Assembly (NCBI GenBank): GCA_024803745.1
Contig: JANJXV010000189.1
Span: 1,192,861-1,256,860, forward strand
Length of the DNA: 64,000 nt
Origin: Megascapheus bottae
Lineage: Eukaryota; Chordata; Mammalia; Rodentia; Geomyidae
Reading direction: 5' to 3'
Under the pieces are notes generated by a model, which saw nothing but the letters and a program-made list of their open reading frames with translations, was not told the origin of the DNA and did not search any database. Below, in pieces: positions 20,029 through 31,928 of this stretch; the stretch's first letter is position 1; each line of letters begins with the position of its first letter. The position numbers were made by a program, and so were the translations under genes.

Positions 20029-21330
20029 CAGAGACACACTGCATCACATGGAAGAGTCTCCTTCTGGGACTCCATACAAGCTACCAGGGGACAGGAAGGT
20101 GGACAAGAAAGGTGTCCCCAGCCTGGCTTCCTTGCTGGGCACTGAGTACCATCTCCTACGCTAGGGAATATCACAGAGCCCCAGATCCTCCACCCTTCTG
20201 TGCTCTGAACACCAAGTCCCAAGACCTTCATTGTCCAAGGGAAGAGGCAGTAGCCTGGATCCCCTTCCACCTGTCATGTCCAAGAAAAGAGCTTGCATTA
20301 GAGCCTCGTGCACCCTAGAAAAGAATTCCCATCCAGGGACTTGCCTTGAGGAGTTTGCAAAGGACTTGGCTTTGGGGATAATTCAGCTGTCATAGCCTCA
20401 GAAGGAAAGCATGAAGCACTGGAAGTTCAGAAGAAGAAGAGGAAGAAGAAAAAGCATTGAAACTAGTTGGGGCCTGAGTGAGATCTCAACTGGCTTGCAT
20501 TCTACAACCCAGCAAGCAAAAAGGTCTTCCTCACTCAGTGCTGATCTAGGACTCCTTAGGGTAGCAGTGGAAGTGGAGGGTAGTGAAAATAGTAGGAATG
20601 AAGGGAAGGTGCAGTGAGCTCAGATGGGGAGGGAGTTTTATGTGAGGGGGGAGTTGTAATTATGAAGAATAAACAAACATATTTTGGTTGGAACATTGCC
20701 CTCAGAACAGCTGAGCCGGTATCTGGGATGTGCAAGGATGAGAATGGTGAGGAGGGAAAGATGTCAAGATCTATAGTAAACACATGCCTATCCAGTTCTT
20801 CCATCCAGATTGGCCCACTGCCCCTGTAAGCACAGACACTGCAATTTCTCTGTTCTCTTGTTCATAACCTTCTCATAAGGCCTCGCCATGTTAAAAAGTC
20901 CTTGTGTGCACAGCACATTATTATGTGATCCACCAATACCTAGTTAGAAGAGTCAGTTTTGTGCTTTCCACCTCGCTACTGTCATCCAATTCTGTAGGAA
21001 TGAGCCTAGGAGCCTAGAGAACTCCTTTCTACTCCCTAAACTGCCCCATGTCTTGGCTGAACAGGTTCTCAACTAGCCATGGTCTTCCCAAGTGAGTGGC
21101 TCCAGGGGAGAAAAGGCCTGGCCCCAGGGAAAGCAGGTACATCGTCCTGGGGCATCTTCAGCTGACAACCTCAGCAAGAACTGTTCCCTTATCCATGAGG
21201 ATACCATGCGCTCTGGCAGTGACCTGGAGAGAACAGCTATTGTGGATGCCTTTTTGAGGCTGCACTTTAATTTTCAGTCAGAGTTGACATTCTCCTGGGC
21301 TGTAGACATTAAGCAGCATTGCTGAGAATC
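20029..21330 (+). repeat. Duplicated segment, copy A
   Basis: Partner of 27059-28215. The first ~310 bases are nearly identical. Later parts remain alignable with clear divergence: AGGACTTGGCTTTG, the AATAAACA/GGTTGGAACAT region, and CTCAGCAAGAACTGTTCCCTTATCCATGAGGA. It contains coding-like scraps (EEFAKDLAL; DNLSKNCSLIHEDTMRSGSD) in frames broken by stops, suggesting a decayed gene of unknown identity. I cannot name the family. Confidence 0.75.
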
Positions 21331-21525
21331 CCTGGATTAAGGATACAATCATTCTGTCTGAACCTGATCAAGCAACTGCAAATTGTCCTCTCCTGCCAGA
21401 GTCTAGTGAATCACTGGCCATCACTAGACACAGGTTCTACTTGAGGCTCAGGGAAAATCAGGTATTGTGTCAGGGCTAGCTATCAGGACAGACAGCAAGG
21501 TTTCCTTTTAAAAAATGTACTTCTG

Positions 21526-21715
21526 GGGCTGGGAGTTTGGCTTAGTGGTAGAGTGCTTGCCTAGCATTCACGAAGACCTGGGTTTAATTCCTCATACCAC
21601 ATACATAGCAAAAAGCCAGAAGTGGTGCTGAGGCTCAAGTGGTAAAGCCCTAGCCTTGAGAAAATCCAGGGACAGTGCTCAGACACTGAGCCCAAGCCCA
21701 GGATTGGCAAAAAAA
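21526..21715 (+). repeat. Dimeric ID-type SINE (first of a tandem pair)
   Basis: GGCTGGGAGTTTGGCTTAGT start and A tail to about 21718, flanked on both sides by AAATGTACTTCTG, a target-site duplication. Confidence 0.88.
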
Positions 21716-21730
21716 AAAATGTACTTCTGA

Positions 21731-21926
21731 GGCCGGGAGTTGGGCCTAGTTGTAGAGTGCTTGCCTAGCATGCACATAGACTCAGATTTGATTCCTTGCT
21801 ACCATATACATAGAAAAAAAAACCAGAAGTGGTACTGTGGCTCAAGTGGTAGAGCTCTGGCCTTGAGAAAGCCCAAGGACAGTGCTCAGGCCCTGAGTTC
21901 AAGGCTCAGGGCTGGCAAAAAAAAAT
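21731..21926 (+). repeat. Dimeric ID-type SINE (second of a tandem pair)
   Basis: Starts GGCCGGGAGTTGGGCCTAGT and is also bounded by AAATGTACTTCTG, so the pair shares the duplicated target sequence. Confidence 0.88.
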
Positions 21927-21939
21927 GTACTTCTGTGGG

Positions 21940-23585
21940 ATCTGGGTGAAAATTTTTGTGTCCAAGTGAGAGCTGAGAATCCCACAGAACCTAATGACGC
22001 ACTCACAGATCCTTCCCCCCAGCCAGGTTTTCAAGAGACACAACTACCCAGCATGTTTGCAGTAGAGACTTAAGAAACTCTTCACTGAACTCTCAGTTGT
22101 AAGAGCATCACATAAGCTTTCTCAGCAGACAATGGCCTTTGAGCTTATTTTAAAGAATACATGGTAACTGAGAAATCTCTGAGCAAAGGTTCATTTTCCA
22201 ACCTCCAAAAAACAAATCCTGCCTTTACACCATTGTCTTTGGAATGCGTTCTGCCTTAGATTATAACAAGATCATGGTTCCAGCCTTGTACGGAGTATGT
22301 TTGTAAAAAGTGTTTGGGAAACTAAAAGATGTTCACTGAGAGTAAGAGCAAACCACAGACAAATCTCACATTATAGTGCAGGATCATGAGGTCCCTAATG
22401 AATGTAAATAATGAGTCATGAGAAATTGCTGTGCTGTTCTTTTTTATATTTTTAATCAAGGAAAATGCCCAAATACATCCTCTGGCTTCAATTACTTTGA
22501 AAAGTTATGCAGCTGGACAATGTATCTCCAGTGTCTTAATGAGTTTTCCTGTGTCAGCCCCCCAGGTGTGGGCTAAGGTGGAAACCGTTTCTAGGTCACT
22601 TTCCAGGGCCTACTTACCTAGGGAATGATGGCCACTTTTACAAAAAAAAAAAAAACACCTACCCTTGAAACTCCAATTTAATCATAATATTCGGTGTAGA
22701 TTACAAAAACACATACTCAGAGTGGAGATGTGACTCAAACAAAACTTTCCCAGTAAGCTCAAATCCCTGAGTTCAGTCAAAGCAAACAAATTTTATTTCA
22801 ATAAATGAAAACTACCCTCAACCACCCTCAAATAAAACTTAAAGTACACATATCCTTATCATCACAAAACGTAAGGCCTCCTAGCATCCAGAATGGATTT
22901 TCAGTTTCCAGGAATACATGAGAAGATTTGCATCAGACTCATACCCTTCTTAATCTAAAACACAATTCTCCACTCCTAAATTAAACACGTACAACAGCCT
23001 GTGTTACAAACATGCAAACATAGCAATCCATCTCAATCAGACACATAAATATCATGACCTCCTCCAAACATTCCCAGGTGATGCTCCATGCCCCCAAACA
23101 AGCATACCACCTCACATCAACAAGTAGAAGCACATACAAGTGTCCATCCCGAGAACAAAGTCTATCTACATTCCTAGGCAATATATATGCAGCTCATAAT
23201 GCCTAAGGATGCACAACAACCCACTCTTTCAAAACCTCATAACAGAAAAACGTATCTTTTATATTCTCAACTACACATCATGTGTATGTACTCTATATGT
23301 AAACTCTAGGATATGATCTGTATACAGATCAAACAGACAAAGCAACAGGAAGACATAGCCTTCCCTCAAGTGCATGCACACATTCATAGAAGTATAGTAT
23401 GTACTCAGTTCATACAGAAACATCCACAATAACCAGCACAAAGAGACTACCAAAGGTTCTGGACCCCACATTTACAAAATATCCACATGCAACTCCTACA
23501 TACATAAAAATCTCATTGTGTTCTATTTCATACCTTTTCCTTATTTCCTATACATACAAATATACTCAAAATCAATTCCCTGGAG
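21940..23585. other. Unannotated spacer, CA-rich in its right part
   Basis: No exon or recognised repeat supported. From about 22980 the strand becomes rich in ACA/CAT words, a degenerate simple-sequence character also seen at 31.0-32.6 kb. Confidence 0.4.
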
Positions 23586-23588
23586 CAC

Positions 23589-23622
<34 letters not shown>
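23586..23622. repeat. (CA)n microsatellite
   Basis: About 18 dinucleotide units with one CG interruption at the left end. Confidence 0.97.
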
Positions 23623-23625
<3 letters not shown>

Positions 23626-23639
23626 TCAAGACACACATT

Positions 23640-24475
23640 CAGCAATTTGATTAAAAACTATTAATCATCTGTGTTTTGAAGACAAAGAACAAAGTACAAT
23701 TTTTAAAAGTTACCAAAAATTGGTATTTGAAAATATAAAAATATAAAAATGTAAAGGAGAGCACATTTCACATATAAAACTGTTTTTGTTGCTGCAGTGT
23801 GCTGCAGCACAAGAGAAATCCTCACTCTAGGCAGGAGTCCTACCTCATTATCAGGTGGTCTATCTGACATCTGCTGCTGTGACACTATGTAGACAATCAG
23901 ATAACTGGAAAATCTAGTAGGTGTAATTAACAGGCTTCTTAATTTCTCATGAATGATGGAAAGTGAAGGATACTTAGTGATTGGAGATGATGCTTATGGA
24001 CACCCAGTCCTCCTGACCCTTCTGGACAAACTCACATAACACAGACACAAAGCCTTTCAGGTCTGCCTCCTAATGCAAGGTCCCCTGTCCATGGAAAGCA
24101 AGACTAAAACCCCAGGAAAGGAGGTCCTAGAGCTAAGCCTAGTGCCTCATTTACAAATTGAGGGGGGGGACAGTGAATTTCAACCTGCAGGACAGTGTTG
24201 AGGTCAGAGGAGTAAGTCAGGTCACTTTGGACACAAAATCAAGTAGCTGGAATGAATTTTATACAATAGCATGTTACTAAATGAGCTGTGGAGACTAAAA
24301 AGCCACATCCTCATCTATTTTTCATTGTTTGTTGTCTCAGTGCTGACATCATGATGGTTGCTCTGAAAGATCTGCTCCTGTTCCTGAGATCTAAGTACTG
24401 CAGGAGACTTGGTGACAGCCCCTATGTCACTGTTCGATAAATGACCAAAAAAAAAAAGTCATGACTTTAGTAGAC
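23640..24475. other. Unannotated spacer
   Basis: No gene seen; no repeat identified with confidence. Confidence 0.4.
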
Positions 24476-24577
24476 ATTAAGTTGAAAATGAACTTTAAAA
24501 CTTGGGGGAAGGAGAGTGGGAGGGGAAAGTGGGAGAAAATGAGGGAGGGGGATAACAATGTTTAAAAAGAAATGTAA

Positions 24578-24790
24578 GCCAGGAGCGTAGTCTAGTGGTA
24601 GAGTGCTCACCTAGCATGCACAGAGCCCTCAGTTCAATTCCTCAGTACCATATACTCAGAAAAAGCTGGAAGTGGTGCTATGACTCAAGTGGCAGAGTGC
24701 TAGCCTTGAGCAAAAAGTGCCCAAGGACAGTGCTCAGGCCCTGAGTTCAGGCCCCAGGACTGGCAAAAAAATAAAAGAAAAAAGAAAAAG
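24578..24790 (+). repeat. Dimeric ID-type SINE inside L1
   Basis: AGCCAGGAGCGTAGTCTAGTG start, two ID halves, then an A-rich tail with G interruptions. Confidence 0.82.
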
Positions 24791-24814
24791 AAAAGAAAAA
24801 AAAGTGTAAACCGG

Positions 24815-25028
24815 TCATGGTGGCTCATGCCTGTAATCCTAGCTACTCAGAATGCAAAGATCTGAGGATCGTGGTTCAAAGCACTAAAAAATGGGTGAGA
24901 CTGTTATATTAATCACCAGAAAACCGGAAGTGGCAATGTGGCTCAAGAGGTAGGGCAGGAGCCTTGAGCTGAATAGCTCGGGGACAATGCTCAAGCCCAG
25001 AGTTCAAATCCCACATGTAATAAAAAAA
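24815..25028 (+). repeat. B1-ID composite SINE inside L1
   Basis: GGTGGCTCATGCCTGTAATC start, ID half ATGTGGCTCAAGAGGTAGG, poly-A at 25021. Confidence 0.85.
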
Positions 25029-25427
25029 AATGTACTGATCAACTTACTTACAAAACTGTAACCCCTGTTCATCAACTTTAAAATAAATAAAGAAAAAAAT
25101 ATCCTCTGAATTTTCAGTCTCCAGGTAGCCAAGAATATCACATTTTTATGATAATTACACTGTAATTATCATAAATCAAAATATGCCTTCCCATAATTAA
25201 AAATGCTCAGTGACTTCCAACAAGGATACATACACATTATACAGTTACATTGCACTTCAAAGATGAGGTGCATCCAATGAACTAGCCAATCCTCTTTCAT
25301 ATAAATACCTTTTCTTAAACTTAATAAATACAAGATTTCTGTTTTTTATCCAGACTCCTGAACCCACAGGAAGTCGGTCATCATAGGACAACATCCGTCT
25401 AAGGAAACTTATTGCATTCTTTTTTTT

Positions 25428-25560
25428 CCATATATTTTTATTGTAATTAATAGGGTTACATGATATTTGCCAGATAGATGGTGCATTAATTCCCATACAT
25501 GGATACCCTTTCACATGTCTTGGTCCCCATTTCCCTCCCCCACCCCCTCTTATTATTACA
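25428..25560 (-). mobile_element. Antisense L1 3' UTR fragment
   Basis: T run then ATATTTTTATTGTAATTAAT, the reverse complement of the L1 tails at 13260 and 49200. Confidence 0.75.
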
Positions 25561-26057
25561 TTCTGTAAAGGCACCAATAGGACTGAGGAAAGTGGTCCAA
25601 ACAGGGATGCTTGATAGTTTTGCTTGCTTCCATGAGGTTCATAAGTGAAACAAAGTCTGTTGGAACTGCCATTACTTTGCAGTGACATTAGGTTCACCAC
25701 AACTGTTAGCCTCCACACCCCCCCCCGCCCCCATCCCTGCTGCAAGCAAGGAGCCCAGCACTGTAGCTCTAGCCAGCATCCATGGTGGACTCACTGCCAG
25801 GTACCAGGCCAGGCTCAGGGCTCATGGAGGCCCAGTGGGTCCCTCCTACAGGCACAGGGAATCAAAACCCACTGTGGGGTGAGGGGTAGGGGGGGCAATG
25901 CAGTAACATGTTAGAAGGCGTTAGCTCTAAGTTTCCATTACCTTTGTTTTTTTGGATAAATAACTCTCGACGTCGTCATGGGAGCCACGACCGTTAGAAA
26001 ACTGTCCTCCGAGCTCGCGCCTGCGCAACCTCACTCTCAGGTGCCAGTCCTTTGTTT

Positions 26058-26259
26058 GCACCTGCGCATCTGTGCTTGCGCCTGCGCATCTGTGCTTCCG
26101 CCTGCGCATCTGTGCTTGCACCGCCATCTGTTGCTTGCACCTGCGCAGCTATGCTTACACCCGCCATCTGCGCTAGCGCCTGTGCCCCTGCGATTGCGCC
26201 TGCGCATCTAGGCTTGCACCCCCCCCCCCATTTACGCTTGCGCCTGCGCATCTATGCTC
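26058..26259. repeat. 20-bp GC-rich minisatellite with NRF1/YY1-like motifs
   Basis: Ten tandem units of 19-25 bases around GCGCCTGCGCATCTGTGCTT. Most units contain GCGCCTGCGCA, one base off the NRF1 palindrome. Two variants instead contain CGCCATCTG, which resembles a YY1 core. CpGs are abundant, with CTCGACGTCGTC and GAGCTCGCGCCTGCGCAA just upstream (25966-26028). No exon with a good donor is visible beside it, so promoter function is only a possibility. Confidence 0.85.
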
Positions 26260-26741
26260 CTGCAGGCCCAAGTCCATGCCTTCCCTGACCCATTATGCAC
26301 ATCCCTGTGCTTCTCTGGCTTCTAGCAGGCAGTGTTAGAGAGCCTTCTTCATGCACATGCGTGGGCCATATGAGATGGGGCCATGGTGATCAACTTTCCT
26401 TAAAACCACCTGGTGAGATTCGATTACTCATGAGTCTCAAAGTTACCAAGCTAGCACCCACACACTTAACCATCAGCAAATTCCATTAAAGAGCCTTCAC
26501 GCAGTTTCCAACCTGGTGATTTGTCCTGTTACTAGAGCTCTAGTAGACTGACTCTACTATGTACATTTATTTCACACAGAGATCCTCCGGTAAATATTGA
26601 TACACAAATGCTTAAAGTTTTTTTGTTAAATGTTGAGTGAACTTAACAACTTGAGCCAATTTGGATCAATTTTACAAGTAGCATGGGGGGGGGGGTCATT
26701 GCAAGTTTCAAATACTTTCTCATGCCACATGGTGGCAGTGT

Positions 26742-27050
26742 TGTAGGCGAATTCCTAGAACCCCGAAAAGACCACCAGAGGCCACAGTCAAAGCTAAAGA
26801 GCAGGGATCATTTTATTTACGAGTCTAGACTCGGGCCTCTGGGTACCAGCAGCAGGCAACGCTGAAAAGGCCCTGAGCAAGAACTTTACACTGCTTTTAT
26901 AGGGAAAGTACAATGACCTGATTGGCTATTTGACTCAAACCACTGGTCGAATCAGAGCTCAGGTGTCTAACCACTGAGCACCAAGCTGTTACCACCTGGG
27001 GTTCAAGTACATGGGCCCTAAACAAAGGAGGGGGAGTCATTCCCAGAACA
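26742..27050 (-). mobile_element. Solo ERV LTR
   Basis: On the minus strand it runs TGTTCTGGGA (27050) to CGCCTACA (26742), about 309 bases. It has TATAAAAG near 26899 and AATAAA near 26813. No primer binding site or viral coding follows, so it is a solo LTR or a fragment. I see no convincing target-site duplication. It is unrelated in sequence to the LTR at 2440. Confidence 0.65.
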
Positions 27051-27058
27051 GCATCTGG

Positions 27059-28215
27059 GCTCTGGAGACACACTGCATCACATGGAAGAGTCTCCTTCTG
27101 GGACTCCATGCAAGCTACCAGGGGATAGGAAGGTGGACAAGAAAGGTGTCCCCAGCCTGGCTTCCTTGCTGGGCACTGAGTCCCATCTCCTACGCTAGGG
27201 AATATCACAGAGCCCCAGATCCTCCACCCTTCTGTGCTCTGAACACCAAGTCCCAAGACCTTCATTGTCCAAGGGAAGAGGCAGTAGCCTGGATCCCCTT
27301 CCACCTGTCATGTCCAAGAAAAGAGCTTGCATTTAGAGCTCCCTAGAAAAGAATTCCCATCCAGGGACTTGCCTTGAGGAATTTGCAAAGGACTTGGCTT
27401 TGCAGCTGATTCAGCTGTCACAGCCCCAGAAGAGATCACATGAGTCATTAGACAGTCAGAAGAAGAGAAGGAGAAAAAAAGAAAAGATTTGAAGACAGTG
27501 GGGTGGGGTTAATGGGCTACCCTCTATAGAAGTTTGACCTTAAAGTTGGGGCCTAAGTCAGATTTTACCAGGACTGCATTTTGCAACAGGCTAAGCTAAG
27601 GGCCCTCTTTGCTTAGTGCTGATCCAAGGTCTTTATGATGGCAGAGGAAGGGGGAAAGCAGTGGGAGGGGGAGGAGGGGAAAGTATGGTGAACCTGGAGA
27701 TGATGAGGGAATTTAAAATGGCGACAATAAATATTGTTTGGTTGGAACATAGGCTCGGGGCAGCTGAGCAAGAGTCTGGGCTGCATAAGGAATGAGGATG
27801 GTGAAGAGGGAAAGACCTAGAGATATGAGGCTCTAACGTGCACACATGCTCATCCAGTTCTTTCATCCACTGCTTCTAGAACTGGAAAACTGGAATTTCT
27901 CTGTGATCTTGTTTAAAACCCATTCATAGGGCTTCACCTACTTAAGAGGTCCTTGTGTGCGCATCACGACATGACCCTCCCCCACCTAATAGGAGTGGTA
28001 GATTTTTCTTCCACCTTTCTACCATTGCCCTGTTGTCTGCTTTGTTCTAGGGGAAGAAGCTACTGGCTCCTGGGGAATCTTTAGCTGAAAACCTTAACAA
28101 GGATTCTTCCCCCATTCATGAAGATTCCATGCTCTCTGGAAATGACCAGAAGATACCTGTTCTTGTGAATACCTTTTGATAATTTCTCTTTTATGTTTAC
28201 TCAGATTTGCAAGGG
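27059..28215 (+). repeat. Duplicated segment, copy B
   Basis: Partner of 20029-21330. Shared landmarks are GAGACACACTGCATCACATG (27063), GACCTTCATTGTCC, AAGAGCTTGCAT, and a distal GAAAACCTTAACAAGGATTC block near 28090. One frame reads GTCLEEFAKDLALQLIQLSQ (about 27365-27425), an amphipathic helix, but stops interrupt it elsewhere. Its left end lies 8 bases from the solo LTR. Confidence 0.75.
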
Positions 28216-28319
28216 ATTCTCCTGGACTCTGGGCTCTGGGGGAAGATTGTTGTGTAGTGCCTGTTCAAAGTAGATACATATAAACATCTAAATGAAATAA
28301 GTTATATAAGAAGATCTCA

Positions 28320-28535
28320 GAAGAGGTGCAGTGACTCATACCTATAATCCTAGCTACTCTGGAGGCTAAAATCAAAGAACCATGGTTCCCAGTCAGCCAA
28401 GGCAGAAAAGTCATGAGAATTTTATCTACCAAAATGAAGTGGAGCTGTGACCCAAGTAATAGAGTACTAGCCTTGACCAAAAAAAAAAAAAAAGCCTCAA
28501 GGACAGTGTCTAGGATCTGAGTTCAAGCCCAGCTG
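28320..28535 (+). repeat. B1-ID composite SINE
   Basis: GGTGCAGTGACTCATACCTATAATCC start, A run at about 28480 inside the right half. Confidence 0.78.
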
Positions 28536-28707
28536 CATTTAACTTTTGATAAAGGAGCCTAAAACACGCACTGGATAAAATATAGCCTCTTCAACAAATG
28601 ATGCTCTGATTACTGGATAATGAACTCAAAGAAAAGCAAAAATCATGTTGGAAGGCATGGTATTAATCAAGATGCTTTGTACTCAAAAAATGACATGTTG
28701 AGGTGTC

Positions 28708-28960
28708 TGGTGCCTGGTGTCTCATGCATGTAATGTTAGCTACTCAGGAGGCTGAGATCTGAGGATCACAGTTCAAACTCAGCCTCGGCAGGAAAGTGGG
28801 TGAGACTCTTATTTCTAATTAACCACCAGAAAACCGGAAGTGGCACTGTGGCTCAAAGTGATAGAGTGCTAGTCTTGAGGAGGAAAAAAACAAAAAACAA
28901 AAACAACTCAGGGACAGCACCCAGGCTCTGAGTTCAAGCCCCATGACCACCAACAAAATG
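28708..28960 (+). repeat. B1-ID composite SINE
   Basis: GCTACTCAGGAGGCTGAGAT (28738), ACCACCAGAAAACCGGAAGT linker, ID half GTGGCTCAAAGTGATAGAG. Confidence 0.85.
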
Positions 28961-29029
28961 TTAAATCGAAACATCTTTGTACAACTATTACAATATAATT
29001 CTTTTTTAAAAAAATTAAGAGAATCATGA

Positions 29030-29215
29030 CCAGAAACTGGTGGCCCATACCTGCAATTCTAGCTACCTAGGAAGCTAAGATCTGAGGATTTCAGTTTAAA
29101 GCCAGTCCAGGCAAGAAAATCCAAGAGATGCTTACCTCTGATTAACTAGCAAAAAGCTGGAAGTGAAGGCTAAGCTCAAGTGGTATTTTGCTATATAGCT
29201 CTTGCTAAAAGCATC
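29030..29215 (+). repeat. B1-ID composite SINE (old, 3' degraded)
   Basis: ACTGGTGGCCCATACCTGCA start, GCTAAGATCTGAGG, then a weakened ID half. Confidence 0.75.
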
Positions 29216-30690
29216 TAGCCATACTCCTATCACACCATGATAGAATCATTTACTCTGTCACCTTTAATCTGAGCCTCACATGGTTTCAGCATATGGAAAG
29301 AATGCATACAAATTCAGTGTCAACATGAAATATAAGCAGCTACTAGTTCAACACCCAACCATGCTTATTTCCATCTGAAGCCTCATGAGCTCAGTCTTTA
29401 CTGTGCACATTCATGTCAACATTCTGCTCTTTTGAGCTACCACCAGAATCATTTCATTAAGCTCTAACTCCAACACTGTAGACTTTATCCAGACTGCTGC
29501 TTTTGTTTTATCCTCACTGTGATTTTTTAAGAACATGTGTGATAAACATCTTAAAAGAAGGAAAGACTAATTTGGGCTCACATATTCTGGGGGCTCAATC
29601 CAGGGTCACTTTATCTACTTTATTTGAGCCTGTTTGAGCCTGTAGCAGGTATGTTTATCATAGTCAAGTACACATGATTTAAGCAAACAAACAAACAAAA
29701 AAAGAAAACATAGACACCTCTCAGCATCTATAAAGCATAGAGAGTCTGGAATCACAATATCCCTTTTGAAGATAGCTTCTGGTTACCTAAATTCTTCGTA
29801 TTAGAAACCACCTTTGGAATGATTCTTCCAGCTACCATTGGCTGGGGACTAGGTCATTAACACACAAACTTTGTGGGACACTAAGCTTACCTCAATCATT
29901 ATCTCAGGCTCCTAGCTTCAGGGAGATATGTCATGAAAATCCATGATCGGAAACCCTGGGTTAGTCTCAAGGAGATAGGTGGCATCGTGTGGCCAGCTAG
30001 TAACCACCATGATCGTGCAAGTTTCCTCTTGTGCAGCAGCTACAGAATGGAATAGAAACAATGAAGATGCGTGCACTATGTTATAGAGAAGCATGAAGCA
30101 GACATAAACTCTCAGAGCTGCTATCCCATGCCTTCAGAGAATAGAAAATGTTTCTTCAAACCATGATCCTCTGAAAGAGAAACCAACGTTCTCTCAGCCT
30201 CCAAGACCCATGGACAGCCTCCCTTACGTTGAAACTTCAGTTTTCCACAAAGATGTGTTGGTCCAAAATCAGAAGCATACTTGATCTACCTAATACCCCA
30301 AAGGGTGGGTGGAGATAGTAGTGGGACTTGGAGGTTCTACGGGCTTTCACCAGCTCCAAAGCGACTGATGCATGTCACTTTCCACCAGCTGATCACCTCT
30401 GGCTGTCCTAATGATTCTCATGAGATCTACAAGATAAAGTTCTTGGCTCATCTGACCTCCTGGCCAGCAACTTCTCCAAGGACAGCACCCCATCTCACAG
30501 ACAGCACATCTATGAATGCTCTCCCCACAGCTGTCTGTCCACCATTCCCAGCCACGCTTTAACACCCAGATAACAGGACCACACAAATGCTGAAGGAACA
30601 TCTACCTTTCTGAGGCACCTCTAAATCATTTTCAATAAACAAGAGCCAGAAGGCGGTAATTATGAAGACCCTTTGGCCATAGAAAATTAA
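29216..30690. other. Unannotated spacer
   Basis: No gene supported. A 93-codon open frame on the plus strand (30281-30562) has no recognisable domain. A different frame nearby reads mRNA-like but is broken by stops. It may be a decayed retrocopy. Confidence 0.35.
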
Positions 30691-30704
30691 CTAACCTGAC
30701 ATTG

Positions 30705-30791
30705 AAGGCATGGCTCAGTTGGTAGAGCGCTAGCCAATGAGCAAACATCAGGTACCGAGTTTGAGTCCTAGTCTCTGACCAAAAAAAAAGG
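30705..30791 (+). repeat. Monomeric ID element
   Basis: GGCATGGCTCAGTTGGTAGAGCG with B-box-like GAGTTTGAGTCC and an A tail. A single tRNA-like half, unlike the dimers elsewhere. Confidence 0.75.
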
Positions 30792-30982
30792 AAAGATAAA
30801 GAGAATTAGCTAACCTAGTTTAAAGTGAAGAAAAGCTCACAAAGACTACGCTGAATATAGACATACACACGAGGGCCCGTTGCTCCTGAGGCTCCAGTGA
30901 AAATTCAGGTAGATCTCCAATATCTGTACTCATGTTATTCGTATGGTCTTATTTCATACAGATGCCTGATTACATGTACTAA

Positions 30983-31004
<22 letters not shown>
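30983..31004. repeat. (AC)n microsatellite
   Basis: About 11 units, followed by degenerate CA-rich sequence. Confidence 0.9.
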
Positions 31005-31016
<12 letters not shown>

Positions 31017-31029
31017 TCGCACACACGCA

Positions 31030-31925
31030 CACAAAGTGTGATAGTAACTACTTAATAATTCATACTCTGAGAGAGGCAAGAAAGTGTTGTCTTTTAGGTT
31101 TACTCAGCAAAACTATCCCAGCTTACTGATACCACTGAACACAGAATTGGTAAGAGATGAGCACCAGTGTCTACACCAGTGTCTAACACAAGCTAGCTCC
31201 CCACGCTCATGTCCTTTCATAGGAATAGGTGGATAGACAGATAGATAGACCGATCGATCGAATCCATAGGCCCCTAGAGTAGCAAATTCTCATTCCAAAT
31301 ATATACACAAAACCATAGCACCAAACTGCAGAACACACGTAACTCACAGTTCCTGAATGTGCATGTACAACCCCCCCAAATCCTATCCATCCCTATTATT
31401 AACATGTCACTGCTGCAACTATAAACCGATGTACAACATTACCAAAAATGCACAAACACAAGTTGCATATTGCCCTACTGAGTATCGGGAAATCCAATAG
31501 AGCTAGATTACATAACAACTAGTGTACAAAAAATTATTCCATGAATAACCCCCTCCCCCCCAAAACATATAAAATACCACAATCCCGATACCCAATACTC
31601 TACAATTCCTGAACGTGAAGTCTATACTCTATTTACAAACATACAGGGAGAACCCCTCACATCTACAGAATGCATACTCAGGTGTTCTATGAACTCTAAT
31701 ACACATATAGATATCAGAAACCTATATTTATCACCTACACAAGACCCAGCATACCCATAAGCACCACAAATGCAAGCAACTGAACATTCTAATCCAGAAC
31801 AAATGTAAAAAACACCTGTGCCTTTTCTATACTCACAGACCACAAACATATACGCATGAACCTGCACCTGAAACCCAGATCATATGCACAATGTTTTTAT
31901 CTCCAATGCATGAGGCCCTGAATTT
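31030..31925. other. CA-rich unannotated spacer
   Basis: Includes short GATA/GACA-like words (31232-31262). No gene seen. Confidence 0.4.
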
Positions 31926-31928
31926 ATT

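Larger units (their letters stand above)
24480..25100 (+). mobile_element. L1 3' end split by two SINEs
   Basis: A G/A-rich L1 3' UTR (GGGAGAAAATGAGGGAGGGG, 24480-24570) continues at about 25030-25100 (ACTGTAACCCCTGTTCATCA, then AATAAATAAAG). Between them lie an ID-dimer SINE (about 24578-24790) and a B1-ID SINE (about 24815-25028), both plus strand. This is a nested insertion. Confidence 0.75.

Noticed and set aside
20013..20270. 85-codon minus-strand frame repeated at 26897-27304
   Set aside because: Conserved in both copies only because the segment was recently duplicated; no recognisable protein.
23586..23622. Possible CRISPR-like or phage repeat structures
   Set aside because: All short repeats found are eukaryotic micro- or minisatellites without spacers. 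Nothing prokaryotic is present.
30281..30562. 93-codon plus frame considered as a gene
   Set aside because: No domain, no splice context, and the neighbouring frame reads at least as well but is broken; left as unannotated.
30705..30791. tRNA gene suggested by A and B boxes
   Set aside because: The sequence is an ID SINE with an A tail and cannot form a full cloverleaf. The same applies to the other ID halves.
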